Counted from the stretch's first letter, positions 48,294 to 61,433 are shown. The stretch is DNA of 64,000 nt from CAWDAQ01 sp963800325 (GCA_963800325.1 CAWDAQ010000003.1:248001-312000), one strand, 5' to 3'. Numbers and translations: made by a program. The notes: a model not told the origin generated them from the sequence alone.

Positions 48294-48701
48294 TCAGGCC
48301 AGGTCGCGGGCGTCGAACGCGAGCGGGAGCACCCCCGCCAGCGACATCGGCCCCTCGGGGGTGAGCAGCAGGCACTCGGGGCCGCCGTGCTCCCACAGCA
48401 GCTGCCGGCACCGGCCGCACGGCATGAGCGGCTCCCCGGCGCGGTCGACGCAGGCGACCGCGACGAGCCGGCCCCCGCCGCCGGCGTGCAGGGCGCTGAC
48501 GAGACCGCACTCGGCGCACAGCCCGAGGCCGTAGGAGGCGTTCTCGACGTTGCAGCCGGCGACAACCCGGCCGGCGTCGGTCACGCCGGCGGCCCCGACG
48601 GGGTAGCCGGAGTAGGGGGCGTAGGCCCGCCGCATCGCGGCCGTCGCCGCCTCCCGCAGCGCCGCCCAGTCGGGCCCGCCCGTGCCGCCGTCCACGGGCA
48701 C
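48294..48701 (-). CDS. cdd: Cytidine deaminase
   Basis: 135 residues, the homotetrameric small form. It deaminates cytidine and deoxycytidine. 'YAPYSGYPVGAAGV' and 'VVAGCNVENASYGLGLCAECG' include the catalytic Glu region and first zinc Cys, and 'LMPCGRCRQLLWEH' gives the other two Cys ligands. All three zinc Cys residues are present. GTG 48701 lies one base from the stop of the permease gene, so it belongs to the importer operon. Confidence 0.95.
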   Translation of the reverse strand: MPVDGGTGGPDWAALREAATAAMRRAYAPYSGYPVGAAGVTDAGRVVAGCNVENASYGLGLCAECGLVSALHAGGGGRLVAVACVDRAGEPLMPCGRCRQLLWEHGGPECLLLTPEGPMSLAGVLPLAFDARDLA

Positions 48702-48702
48702 G

Positions 48703-49974
48703 TCAGGCCCCTTCGCCCTTGCGGTACACCTTCCCGTCGGCCGCGGGGGGCCGCAGCCGCTGGGAGGCGAACGCGAGCACGAGCAGGGTCACCACGTACG
48801 GGGTGGTCCCGGTCAGCTCGCCGGGCACGGTGTCGGTCGTGACGTACCAGAGCGCCGCGGCCGCCGCCGCGACGACGGCGAAGCCGCCCCGGACGTAGCG
48901 CCGGCGGCGGATGACCTGCCAGAGCCCGATGAGCAGCAGGAGCACGGCGAGGGCGAGCAGGAACGCGTGCACGGTGCTCCCCCCGCCGCGCAGCTGGATC
49001 GCGTCGGTGTAGCCGAACAGCGCCGAGCCGGCGAGCAGCCCGCCCGGTTGCCAGTTGCCGAAGATCATCGCCGCGAGGCCGATGTACCCGCGGCCACCGG
49101 TCTGGCCGTCGCGGTAGATGTTGGCCGCGACGAGGGCGAGGAACCCGCCGCCGAGGCCGGCGAGACCGCCGGAGACGAGGACGGCGACGTACTTGTACCG
49201 GATGACGTCGACGCCGAGGGTCTCCGCGGCCGAGGGGGACTCCCCGACCGAGCGCAGCCGGAGCCCGAACGCGGTGTGCCAGAGCAGCCGCCACGTGAGG
49301 ACGAACAGCCCGAGCGCGATGACGGTGAGCACCGAGACATCGGTGCAGACCGCCCGCAGGACCGCGGCGAGGTCGGAGACGAAGAACCAGTGGTGCTGCT
49401 CGACCTCGCCCAGCCAGTCCGAGACCCCGGGCAGGGTGATCACGGGCAGCGAGTCCAGCGGCGGCGACTGGGTCGGTCCGCCGCCGGGCAGTCCGGCGAA
49501 GAACCGGGAGGCGAGGTACTTGGCGGCGCCGAGGCCGATGATGTTGAGCGCGACGCCGGAGACGATGTGGTCCACCCCGAAGGTCACGGTCGCGACCGCG
49601 TGGATCGCGCCGCCGACCATGCCGCCGATCACGGCCCCGAGGATGCCCGCCCACGGCCCGGCGTGGTAGCCGAGGAAGGCCGCGCCCCACGTCCCGAGGA
49701 TCATCATCCCCTCGAGGCCGATGTTGATGACCCCGGCACGTTCGGACCAGAGACCACCGAGGCCGGCGAGGGCGATGGGGACGGCGAGCCCGAGGGCGGC
49801 CCCGAGCGCGCCCGAGGACGCGATGTCCTGCGCCCCGGTCACGGTGCGCAGCACGGCGACCGCGAGCACGGCGGCGAGCACGATGCCCGCCCACGTCGCC
49901 GGGGAGAGGCGGCGACCGGAGCGCGAGGACGCGGCGGGCCGGGAGACGAGGCGCTCGTCGGTGGTCGAGGTCAT
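48703..49974 (-). CDS. Nucleoside ABC importer permease (second)
   Basis: 423 residues, a BPD_transp_2 (RbsC/NupQ-like) permease with about ten helices. 'AVPIALAGLGGLWSERAGVI' followed by 'NIGLEGMMILGTWGAAF' is the family signature, and 'LRLRSVGESPSAAETLGVD' is the cytoplasmic loop that contacts the ATPase. The C-terminus adds three helices and a polar tail. ATG 49974 overlaps the first permease stop (ATGA). With the other permease, the ATPase and the BMP lipoprotein it forms a nucleoside importer that feeds cdd, deoA and add. Confidence 0.93.
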   Translation of the reverse strand: MTSTTDERLVSRPAASSRSGRRLSPATWAGIVLAAVLAVAVLRTVTGAQDIASSGALGAALGLAVPIALAGLGGLWSERAGVINIGLEGMMILGTWGAAFLGYHAGPWAGILGAVIGGMVGGAIHAVATVTFGVDHIVSGVALNIIGLGAAKYLASRFFAGLPGGGPTQSPPLDSLPVITLPGVSDWLGEVEQHHWFFVSDLAAVLRAVCTDVSVLTVIALGLFVLTWRLLWHTAFGLRLRSVGESPSAAETLGVDVIRYKYVAVLVSGGLAGLGGGFLALVAANIYRDGQTGGRGYIGLAAMIFGNWQPGGLLAGSALFGYTDAIQLRGGGSTVHAFLLALAVLLLLIGLWQVIRRRRYVRGGFAVVAAAAAALWYVTTDTVPGELTGTTPYVVTLLVLAFASQRLRPPAADGKVYRKGEGA

Positions 49975-51082
49975 GCCGGCGCCCCCTGCCGCTGCGCGCG
50001 CGGCGAGCGCTCCTCGAGCTCGCGGGCGACGCGCGCCTGCTCGAGCCGCATGTCGGCCCGCCGGACCAGCTCGTAGGCGATGACGACGGCGAACAGGATG
50101 ACCCCCTGGATGATGTTGACGAGCTCGGGCGCGACGTCGGCCCGGATCTGCAGCCCGTTCGACTGCTGTTCGAGGTAGGCCCACAGCACCGACGCGAACG
50201 CGATGCCGACCGGGTGGTTGCGCCCGAGCAGCGCGATCCCGATGCCGGCGAAGCCGAGCCCGGCCTGGAACGTCGTCCCGTAGGAGTAGTCCTCCCCGAA
50301 CAGCAGCGGCATCCCGACGAGGCCGGCGAGGGCGCCGGAACCGACGAGCGCGAAGACGACCATGCGGCCGGTCTTGACGCCGCTGGCGACGGCCGCGCTC
50401 TGCGAGGCGCCGCTGGCGCGCAGGTCGAACCCGAACCGGGTCTTGCCGATGACGAACCAGTAGACGACGCCGACGAGCGCGGCGAGGAGGACGAGGGTGT
50501 AGACCCGGTTCGTCGTCTCGGGCAGGATCTGGAACCCCTCGAGCCGGGAGGACTCGGGGATCGGCGTGGTCCCGATCGTGTTCGAGCCCTCCTGGCGGTC
50601 GGCGACCTTGAGCAGCAGCCACTGGACCAGGCCGGTGGCCACGGCGTTGAGCATGATCGTCGCGATGACCTCCGAGACCCCGCGGGTCACCTTGAGGTAG
50701 GCCGCGATGCCCGCCCACGCGCCGCCGCAGAGCATCGCGACGAGGATCGTGAGGACGACGTTGAGCGGGCCCGGGAACCACGCCTGGCCCGCGAACAGGG
50801 CCGCCCCGAACGCGGCGACGCGGTACTGGCCGTCGACGCCGATGTTGAACAGCTTCATCCGAAAGCCGACCGCGACGGCCACCGCGGAGAGGTAGAACAC
50901 GCTCGCGGCGTTGACGATGTCGACGACCTGGCGCGGGTTGGGCGGGCTGAGCATCGTCGACCACACCGCGCCGACCGGGTCCCCGACGGAGACGAGGATG
51001 AGCGAGGTGACGACGAACGCGACGACGACGGCGAGGACGGGCGCGGCGAGCGAGAGCCCGACGCGGCGCAGGTCGAGGTTCC

Positions 51083-51086
<4 letters not shown>
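49971..51086 (-). CDS. Nucleoside ABC importer permease (first)
   Basis: 371 residues, a second BPD_transp_2 permease with about nine helices. 'FYLSAVAVAVGFRMKLFNIG' leads into 'VDGQYRVAAFGAALFAG', and the coupling loop is 'FGFDLRASGASQSAAVASGV'. 'RGVSEVIATIMLNAVATGLV' is typical of the NupP/YufP group. ATG 51086 overlaps the ATPase stop (ATGA). Its C-terminus after the last helix is a charged amphipathic tail. Confidence 0.93.
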
Positions 51087-52723
<1,637 letters not shown>

Positions 52724-52796
52724 CGCGCACGCTCCATCTCGATCGGGGTCCGACCGGGGCCGGACCGTGGTCGCAGGACCCGCCGTGGCGCCGGGA

Positions 52797-52832
52797 CGGG
52801 CCCGGGCAACGCTACCGCGTCACCCGGGCCCG
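52797..52832. promoter_or_regulatory. Hairpin with -10 box in its loop, between BMP gene and ABC ATPase
   Basis: 10-base perfect arms 52797-52806 and 52823-52832. The 16-base loop holds TAGCGT on the minus strand (52814-52809), a -10 box for the ATPase-permease operon with a leader of about 80 bases. It lies 49 bases after the BMP stop, so it may also end most BMP transcripts. The rest of 52724-52880 shows only a GGAG near the ATPase start. Confidence 0.5.
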
Positions 52833-52880
52833 CTCGGTCCCGCTCGCCCCGGACGGACGGGGCCACACTCAGGGCACCAC

Positions 52881-53930
52881 TCAGGACGTGGTGGTGGGGA
52901 CGGTGATCTTGCCGTCGATGATCTTCTGCTTGTAGGCGTCGAGCTTGTCGGTGATGTCGTCGATCTTGCCGCCGGTCGTCGAGTAGTCGACGCCGCCCTT
53001 CTTGAGGTCGAAGACGATGTTGCCGGACTGGTCGTTGCCCTCGGTCGCGGCCTTGATCCACTCCATGACGGCGACGTCGACCCGCTTGATCATCGAGGTG
53101 AGGATGACGTCCCGCACCTCCGGGGCCGCGGTCTTGGCCTGGTCGGAGTCGACCCCGATCGCGAGCTTGTTCGCGGCCTTGGCGGCCTGGAACACGCCCG
53201 CGCCGGACCCGCCCGCGGCGTGGTAGACGATGTCGGCCCCGTTCTGGTACATGCCCTCGGCCGCGGTCTTGCCCTTGGCGGGGTCGGCGAACCCGGAGGT
53301 GTCCGGCGGCTGGGTGAGGTACTTGGTCTGGATCTTGATGTCCGGGTTGACCTTCTTCGCGCCGGCGACGTAGCCCGCCTCGAACTTGTTGATCAGGGGG
53401 GTGTTGACCCCGCCGACGAAGCCGATGTTGCCGGTCTTGGACTTCAGGGCCGCAGCCGCCCCGACGAGGAACGAGCCCTGGTTCTCCGCGAACGTCAGCT
53501 GGGCGACGTTGTCGCCGGCGGAGGCGTCCGAGGCGTCGTCGATGATGGCGAAGTGGGCGTCCGGGTTGTCCTTGGCGACCTCGCCGACGGCGGTGGCGTA
53601 GGCGAACCCGACGGCGACGACGTGGGTGTACCCGGCGTCGACGAGCTGCTGGAGCCGGTCGGCGCGGGCGGCGTCGTTCTCGCCCTGGACCGCGGCGGCC
53701 TCCTGGGTCTCGACCCCGAGGTCCTTCTCGGCCTTGTCGAGGCCCTTGGCGGCGGCGTCGTTGAACGACTGGTCACCGCGACCGCCGACGTCGTAGGCCA
53801 TGCCGACCTTGAGCCCGTCGGAGGAGCTGCTGGAGCTCTCGCCCGACCCGCCGTCCGAGCTGCTGCCGCAGGCGGCGAGTCCCAGCGCCGCCGCCGAGAC
53901 CAGTGCCGCAACCGTGATCGTCTGACGCAA
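52881..53930 (-). CDS. BMP-family nucleoside-binding lipoprotein
   Basis: 349 residues. The signal peptide ends in the lipobox 'LAAC' with Cys21, then a Ser/Gly-rich linker. The BMP/PnrA domain follows: 'VGMAYDVGGRGDQSFNDAA', 'VVAVGFAYATAVGEVAKDNP', 'IGFVGGVNTPLINKFEAGYV', 'IVYHAAGGSGAGVFQAAK' and 'AIGVDSDQAKTAAPEVRDVI'. The conserved Asp, Phe and Asp of nucleoside-binding members are present. It captures nucleosides outside the membrane for the ABC importer encoded next. TTG 53930 is the start, with GAAGGAG 6 bases upstream. Confidence 0.94.
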   Translation of the reverse strand: MRQTITVAALVSAAALGLAACGSSSDGGSGESSSSSSDGLKVGMAYDVGGRGDQSFNDAAAKGLDKAEKDLGVETQEAAAVQGENDAARADRLQQLVDAGYTHVVAVGFAYATAVGEVAKDNPDAHFAIIDDASDASAGDNVAQLTFAENQGSFLVGAAAALKSKTGNIGFVGGVNTPLINKFEAGYVAGAKKVNPDIKIQTKYLTQPPDTSGFADPAKGKTAAEGMYQNGADIVYHAAGGSGAGVFQAAKAANKLAIGVDSDQAKTAAPEVRDVILTSMIKRVDVAVMEWIKAATEGNDQSGNIVFDLKKGGVDYSTTGGKIDDITDKLDAYKQKIIDGKITVPTTTS

Positions 53931-54040
53931 GGCCTACTCCTTCGCTGAAGTCGCTCTCCCGCACGAGGGCGCAGGGGGGCCGTGCTCGTGCGGTCAGGGG
54001 TTGTCGTGGGCGCGATCCGGGCGCCACCCGCAGACGATAA
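53931..54040 (-). promoter_or_regulatory. Promoter and structured leader of BMP lipoprotein gene
   Basis: A minus-strand TATCGT box lies near 54032-54037, giving a leader of about 95 bases. The leader contains a stem with 9-base perfect arms (53959-53967 with 53985-53993) and a 17-base loop, placed 20 bases before the Shine-Dalgarno. It could affect translation or transcript stability; no known riboswitch pattern was recognised. Confidence 0.45.
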
Positions 54041-54067
54041 CCCGCCTCCCGGGACACCCACCGTGGT

Positions 54068-54086
54068 TTGCCCCGCTCCGGGGCAA
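54068..54086 (-). terminator. Terminator hairpin after M20 amidohydrolase gene
   Basis: A 7-bp perfect stem (TTGCCCC with GGGGCAA) and 5-base loop, 3 bases beyond the stop codon of the leftward gene. No clear T-tract. Confidence 0.5.
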
Positions 54087-54089
54087 CCG

Positions 54090-55325
54090 TTACCGATCCG
54101 CGACGGAGCCGTGACCTGCCCCGGCGTCGGCCGTCGGGGCGGGCAGCCGGCCGGCGAGGCAGGCCCCGGCGAGCAGCCGGGTCGCGGCCGGGACGGCCGC
54201 CTCGTCGACGACGAGGTTGCCCTGGTGCAGGTCGTAGGTGACGCCGCCGGGCGTGCGGGTGCCCAGCCGCGCCATGGCGCCCGGGACCCGGCCGAGGTAC
54301 CACGAGAAGTCCTCCCCGCCGAGGGACTGCGACGTCCCGTCGGCGACGAGGCCGAGGCCGGTCGCGGCCGCCCGGAGCGCCTCGACGGCGCCGGCGTCGT
54401 TGACGACGGGCGGCACCCCCCGGGTGTGCTCCACCCGGGCGGTGACGCCGTAGGGGCGGACGACGGACTCGACGACCTCGGTGAGCAGCGGCCCGACGGT
54501 GTCCCACGTCGCCGCGTCGAGCATCCGCAGGGTGCCGCGGGCCTCGCCGGAGGACGGGATGACGTTGCTCGCCCGGCCCGCCTGGATCACTCCCCAGACC
54601 AGCGCCGCCCCGGCACGCGGGTCGAGCCGGCGGGACAGGGCGGCCGGGACCTCGGTGACGACCTTGGCGAGGGCGAAGGTGAGGTCCTCGGTCAGGTGCG
54701 GCCTGGAGGTGTGCCCGCCACGGCCGCTGAGATAGACCGACACCGGGTCCGCGGCCGCGGTGATCGGGCCGTCCCGCAGCCCGACCCGGCCGACGTCGAG
54801 CCCGGGGTCGCAGTGGACGGCGTACGCGGCGTCGACGCCCTCGAGGGCGCCGGCGGCGATCGCGTCGACGGCACCACCGGGGATGACCTCCTCGGCGGGC
54901 TGGAACACGAGCCGGACGGCGGTGCCCGACCGGGCGAGCAGGTCGGCGTGCTCGTGGAGGACGAGACCGGCGCCGAGGACGGCGGCGGTGTGCACGTCGT
55001 GGCCGCAGGCGTGGCAGACCCCCTCGACCGAGGAGCTGAACGGCAGCCCGGTGCGCTCCCGGACCGGCAGGGCGTCCATGTCGGCGCGCAGGGCCACCCG
55101 CCGGCCGGCGTCCGCGGGTCCGAGGTCGACGAGCAGACCCGTCCCGGGCAGCGGCCGGACCTCGACCCCGCGGGCGGCGAAGACGCCCTCGATGATGCTC
55201 GTCGTGCGGGTCTCCCGGCGGGAGAGCTCTGGGTGGGCGTGCAGGTCGCGGCGGAGCTCGAGGAGGTCGGGGGTGAGCGCGTCGACCGTGTCACCGAGAG
55301 CGGCGAGGGGGGAGGCGGCTGTCAT
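54090..55325 (-). CDS. M20-family amidohydrolase
   Basis: 411 residues, the M20D aminoacylase/indole-acetyl-amino-acid hydrolase group. 'RRDLHAHPELSRRETRT' opens it. Metal ligands are seen in 'VEGVCHACGHDVHTAAVLG', 'LVFQPAEEVIPGGAVDAI' with the catalytic Glu pair, 'YAVHCDPGLDVG' and 'LGGEDFSWYLGRVPGAMARLG'. It should hydrolyse N-acyl amino acids or related amides in the cytoplasm. Two amiA/amiB-type genes lie near deoD in mycobacteria (Rv3305c/Rv3306c); here one is present, away from the phosphorylase. ATG 55325 is preferred, with GTG 55337 possible. Confidence 0.93.
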   Translation of the reverse strand: MTAASPLAALGDTVDALTPDLLELRRDLHAHPELSRRETRTTSIIEGVFAARGVEVRPLPGTGLLVDLGPADAGRRVALRADMDALPVRERTGLPFSSSVEGVCHACGHDVHTAAVLGAGLVLHEHADLLARSGTAVRLVFQPAEEVIPGGAVDAIAAGALEGVDAAYAVHCDPGLDVGRVGLRDGPITAAADPVSVYLSGRGGHTSRPHLTEDLTFALAKVVTEVPAALSRRLDPRAGAALVWGVIQAGRASNVIPSSGEARGTLRMLDAATWDTVGPLLTEVVESVVRPYGVTARVEHTRGVPPVVNDAGAVEALRAAATGLGLVADGTSQSLGGEDFSWYLGRVPGAMARLGTRTPGGVTYDLHQGNLVVDEAAVPAATRLLAGACLAGRLPAPTADAGAGHGSVADR

Positions 55326-55349
55326 GGCAGGCGGCACTCTACGCCAGCC

Positions 55350-56951
<1,602 letters not shown>

Positions 56952-56958
56952 GGCCCGC

Positions 56959-56964
56959 ACTGTA
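56959..56964 (-). promoter_or_regulatory. -10 box for mutase gene, leaderless
   Basis: TACAGT on the minus strand, 7 bases before ATG 56951. It lies inside an inverted repeat GCACT-2-AGTGC (56957-56968), a possible operator. Confidence 0.55.
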
Positions 56965-57018
56965 GTGCGCCCCCGGCCGCACGGGGAGCGTCCGCCTCGT
57001 GAGGCCGGTCACCGGCGG

Positions 57019-57522
57019 TCAGCGACCCTGCCGGGCCTCCCACCGCCGCGCCACCTCGGCCATCTCCTCGCCGAGGAACTCGAGGAACTCGACCGAGGTC
57101 GCGAGCCGCCGCCCCGAGCGGGTCCCGGGGCCGCCGACGGCGCGCACGCCGTCGGCGAGCACGGACCGGATCGGCTCGTAGGTGCTCGCACTGCTGATCA
57201 TCGCCTCCCGCCAGGCGTCGTCGGCGACCGCGTAGACGTCGCGCCGCGAGCCGGGCTCGCGCTCGCGGTGGAGGAGGTGGACACCGGCGAGGTAGCGCAC
57301 GCCCCCGGAGACCGCGGCCGGGCTGACCGAGAGCAGGCGCGCGACCTCCGCGGCGGTCATCCGCCCGTCGTCGTCGGCGAGCAGCGCGGAGAAGATCCGC
57401 GCGGGGAGCCGGGGCATCCCGGCCTCGGTCAGCCGGGACCCGAGCCGCTCGACGAACTCGGCGACGCCGTCGCGGCCCGGCTCGGCGGCCGGCCGCTCGA
57501 GGGGCTGCTCGGGCGGGGTCAT
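57019..57522 (-). CDS. GbsR/MarR-like transcriptional regulator
   Basis: 167 residues. A winged helix spans about residues 30-100: 'MPRLPARIFSALLADDDGRM', 'TAAEVARLLSVSPAAVSGGV' (recognition helix) and 'REREPGSRRDVYAV' (wing). C-terminal helices ('ATSVEFLEFLGEEMAEVARR') give the dimer. This is the GbsR-like branch of MarR proteins that often controls a divergent transporter. It diverges from the ABC exporter, and a 16-base palindrome sits between. ATG 57522 is supported by TAAACT (57535-57530) 7 bases upstream. Confidence 0.9.
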   Translation of the reverse strand: MTPPEQPLERPAAEPGRDGVAEFVERLGSRLTEAGMPRLPARIFSALLADDDGRMTAAEVARLLSVSPAAVSGGVRYLAGVHLLHREREPGSRRDVYAVADDAWREAMISSASTYEPIRSVLADGVRAVGGPGTRSGRRLATSVEFLEFLGEEMAEVARRWEARQGR

Positions 57523-57529
57523 GGACGGC

Positions 57530-57568
57530 AGTTTAGAACATTCACGAAGTCGTGAAATCGCGTACCGT
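57530..57568. promoter_or_regulatory. Divergent promoters with palindromic operator, regulator/ABC exporter
   Basis: TTCACGA-AG-TCGTGAA at 57541-57556 has perfect 7-base arms. Minus-strand TAAACT (57535-57530) and plus-strand TACCGT (57563-57568) end 7 and 6 bases before the two start codons. The palindrome covers the expected -35 zones of both, so regulator binding should shut both genes. Confidence 0.75.
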
Positions 57569-57574
57569 GGTGCC

Positions 57575-58554
<980 letters not shown>

Positions 58555-58558
<4 letters not shown>

Positions 58559-60138
58559 GCGACCTCGTCGGCACGACCACGCTCCTGGGGACGGCGCTGC
58601 GCCGGGACCGGGTCGTGCTCCCGGTCACCGTGCTCGCGCTGGCTGCGCTCGCCGCGTCCTCGGCCGTCGCGACGGTCGACCTCTACCCCACCCGGGCCTC
58701 CCGGGAGTCGGCCGCGGCGCTCGTCAACTCCTCGGTCGGCCTCGTGGCGCTCTACGGCGAGATCGCGCCGACCATCGGGGCGCTCGCCTCGTTCAAGCTC
58801 CAGGGGGTCGGCGCGGTCTACCTCGCCCTCATCGTCATGTTCCTCGTCCGCCGGCACACCCGCACCGACGAGGAGTCCGGGCGGCTGGAGCTGCTCGGCG
58901 GCAGCGTGCTCGGCCGGCTCGCGCCCCTGACCGCGGCGCTGCTGCTCGCCTTCGGCACGGTGACCGCCACCGCGCTCGTCACCGCCGCCGGGGTGGCCGC
59001 CACCGGGCTCCCGGTCGCGGGCTCGCTCGCCCTCGGCGCCGCGTGGTGGGTCACCGGGAGCAGCTTCGCCGCGATCTCGGCGGTCGCGGTGCAGCTGAGC
59101 CCGAACGGGCGCACGTGCGCGGCGCTCGTCGGCGGCGTCATCGCGGTCACCTACGTCATGCGCGCGGTCGGCGACGTCGTCGGCGGCCCCGCGCGCGCGC
59201 TGACCTGGCTGTCGCCGTTCGGGTGGGCCATGCAGCTGAAGGCGTTCGCCGGAAACCGCTGGTGGGTCCTGCTCGTCGCGGCGGTGTTCGTGGCCGCCAC
59301 CACGGCTGCCGCCTACGCGCTGCGGGCGCGGCGGGACCTCGGCGCCGGCCTGCTGCCCGACCGGCCCGGGCCGGCGCGCACGTCGATGGGCAGCCCGCTC
59401 GCCCTCGCGTGGCGGCTGCAGCGCGGCGCCGTGCTCGGCTGGTCCCTCGCCGTCCTCGCCGGCGGGGTGCTCGTCGGCGGCCTCGCGGCGAACGTCGCCG
59501 ACCTGCTCGACTCCCCGCAGGCGCGGGAGATGATCCGCAGCCTCGGTGGTCCCGGGCCGCTGCGCGAGGCCTTCCTCGCCGGCGAGTTCGCGGTCCTCGC
59601 CGTCGTCGTCACCGGCTTCGGCATCGCCGGCACCCTGCGTCTGCACTCCGAGGAGACCTCGACCCGCAGCGAGCTCGCGCTCTCGACGGCGACCTCCCGG
59701 CGGTCGTGGCTGATGAGCCACGTGACGATCGCGCTCGTCGGCACGGCGTGGGTCATGCTGCTGCTCGGCGTCGGCAGCGCGCTCGCCGACGGCGCGAGCA
59801 CCGGGGACCTGCCGGGCTCACTGCGCGCGGTCCTGCCGGCGGCACTGGTCCAGGTCCCGGCGATCTGGGTGCTCGTCGGGCTCACCGTCGCTCTCTACGG
59901 CACCTCGGGGCGGCTGTCGCTGCTCGCCTGGGTCGCGCTCGTGGCCTGCCTCGTCGTCGGCCAGTTCGCCGAGCTGCTCCACGTGCCCGGGGCCGTCTCC
60001 GACCTCTCCCCGTTCAGCCACGTGCCGCTGCTCCCCGGCGGCGACGTGAGCGCGACCCCGCTCGGTCTGCTCACCCTGCTCGCGGTGGTCCTCGTCGGCG
60101 TGGGGTCGGCCGCCTTCTCGCGCCGCGACATCGGCTGA
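58555..60138 (+). CDS. ABC exporter permease, tetronasin/antibiotic type
   Basis: 527 residues with about twelve helices in two similar halves, as in TnrB-type antibiotic exporters. Seen: 'VVLPVTVLALAALAASSAVA', 'YLALIVMFLVRRHTRTDEES', 'GRLELLGGSVLGRLAPLTAA', and in the second half 'LALSTATSRRSWLMSHVTIA'. The 'RRHTRTDEESGRLELL' and 'STRSELALSTATSRRSW' loops are the paired cytoplasmic motifs. It works with the ATPase just upstream, and the regulator next door points to inducible drug or lipid efflux. The substrate is unknown. GTG 58555. Confidence 0.92.
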
Positions 60139-60147
60139 GGCCCGCTC

Positions 60148-61308
60148 TCAGAGCAGGTCGTCGCGGCCCTGCGCCCGGAGCTCGTCGACGACCCGCTTGA
60201 CGTCCTGGGCCCGCTCCCGGGTCGTGACGAGCACGGCGTCGGGGGTGTCGACGACGACGACGTCGTCGAGACCGACGACGGCGACGGTCCGGCCCGACCC
60301 GGGCAGGACGAACCCGGAGCCGTCGACGGCCCGGACCAGGGAGGCGTCCCCGAGGACGGTGACGCCGCCGCCGCCCGCCGGGCCCGCGCCGTCGGTGGCG
60401 GCACCGCCATCCTCCTCGCCGTCCCCGCGAGCCCGGAGGACGTCGCAGACGGACCGGAAGTCGCCGACGTCGTCCCAGGCGAAGCGGCCCGGGACGACGA
60501 CGACCCGGCCCTCGTCCGCGGCCGGCTCGGCGACCGCGTGGTCGATCGCGATCTTGCGCAGCGTCGGCCAGACCTCGCCGATCCGGTCCGGCTCGGCCGC
60601 GACCGTCCGCAGCCCCGCGGCCAGGTCCGGGTGCCACTTGGCGAGGAGGTCGAGCAGGACGCCGGCACGGACGACGAACATGCCGGCGTTCCAGCGGTAC
60701 CGGCCGGTGGCGAGGTAGGCCGCCGCCTGCTCCCGGTCCGGCTTCTCGACGAAGGACGCGACCGCCCGCGCCGTGGCGCTGCCCGGGACCGGCTCCCCCT
60801 CCTCGATGTACCCGAACCCGGTCGAGGGGTGGGTCGGCTCGATCCCGACGGTGACGAGGTTGCCGAGCTCGGCCTGCAGGACCGCCTCCCGGACGCAGTC
60901 GCGGAAGGCGTCCTCGTCGGCGATGACGTGGTCGGCGGCGAACGAGCCGATGACGGCGTCGGGGTCGGTCCGCTCGACGAGCGCCGCGGCGAGGCCGATC
61001 GCGGCCATCGAGTCCCGCGGGGACGGCTCGACGACGACCCGGTCCGGCCCGAGCTCGGGCAGCTGGGCCCGGACCGCGTCCGCGTGCGCGGCCCCGGTGA
61101 CGACGAGCAGCCGGTCCCCGACGAGGGGGGCGAGCCGGTCCACCGTCTGGCGGATCAGGGACCGGCCCGACCCGGTGAGGTCCTGGAGGAACTTCGGCGA
61201 GGAGGCCCGGGAGAGCGGCCACAGCCGGGTCCCGGCGCCCCCGGCCGGGACGACGGCCCACAGGGCCCGCGCCGGGTCCGCGCCCTCGGGCGTCGCGTGC
61301 TGGTGCAT
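60148..61308 (-). CDS. manC: Mannose-1-phosphate guanylyltransferase
   Basis: 386 residues, the short single-domain ManC/ManB type without a C-terminal isomerase domain. It makes GDP-mannose from GTP and mannose-1-phosphate. The nucleotide loop is 'VVPAGGAGTRLWPLSRASSP' followed by 'KFLQDLTG'. 'VVEPSPRDSMAAIGLAAALV', 'GSFAADHVIADEDAFRDCV' with the metal Asp, 'TGFGYIEEGEP' and 'FVEKPDREQAAAYLATGRY' are all typical. A Gly/Ala/Asp-rich insert sits at about residues 290-315. TATCGT lies 8 bases before ATG 61308. It is divergent from the mannosyltransferase that should use its product. Confidence 0.95.
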   Translation of the reverse strand: MHQHATPEGADPARALWAVVPAGGAGTRLWPLSRASSPKFLQDLTGSGRSLIRQTVDRLAPLVGDRLLVVTGAAHADAVRAQLPELGPDRVVVEPSPRDSMAAIGLAAALVERTDPDAVIGSFAADHVIADEDAFRDCVREAVLQAELGNLVTVGIEPTHPSTGFGYIEEGEPVPGSATARAVASFVEKPDREQAAAYLATGRYRWNAGMFVVRAGVLLDLLAKWHPDLAAGLRTVAAEPDRIGEVWPTLRKIAIDHAVAEPAADEGRVVVVPGRFAWDDVGDFRSVCDVLRARGDGEEDGGAATDGAGPAGGGGVTVLGDASLVRAVDGSGFVLPGSGRTVAVVGLDDVVVVDTPDAVLVTTRERAQDVKRVVDELRAQGRDDLL

Positions 61309-61316
61309 GGCACTCG

Positions 61317-61322
61317 ACGATA
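61317..61322 (-). promoter_or_regulatory. -10 box for manC, leaderless
   Basis: TATCGT on the minus strand, 8 bases before ATG 61308. Confidence 0.5.
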
Positions 61323-61433
61323 GTCCGGCCCCCCGGACGCCGGGGCGGGTTCGCGGAAGACCGACACCTGCTGCTCACCTGCCGCTTCCACCGTGCTCGC
61401 CCCCGGCTCACCCCGGCGGGCGATGCTCGCGCC

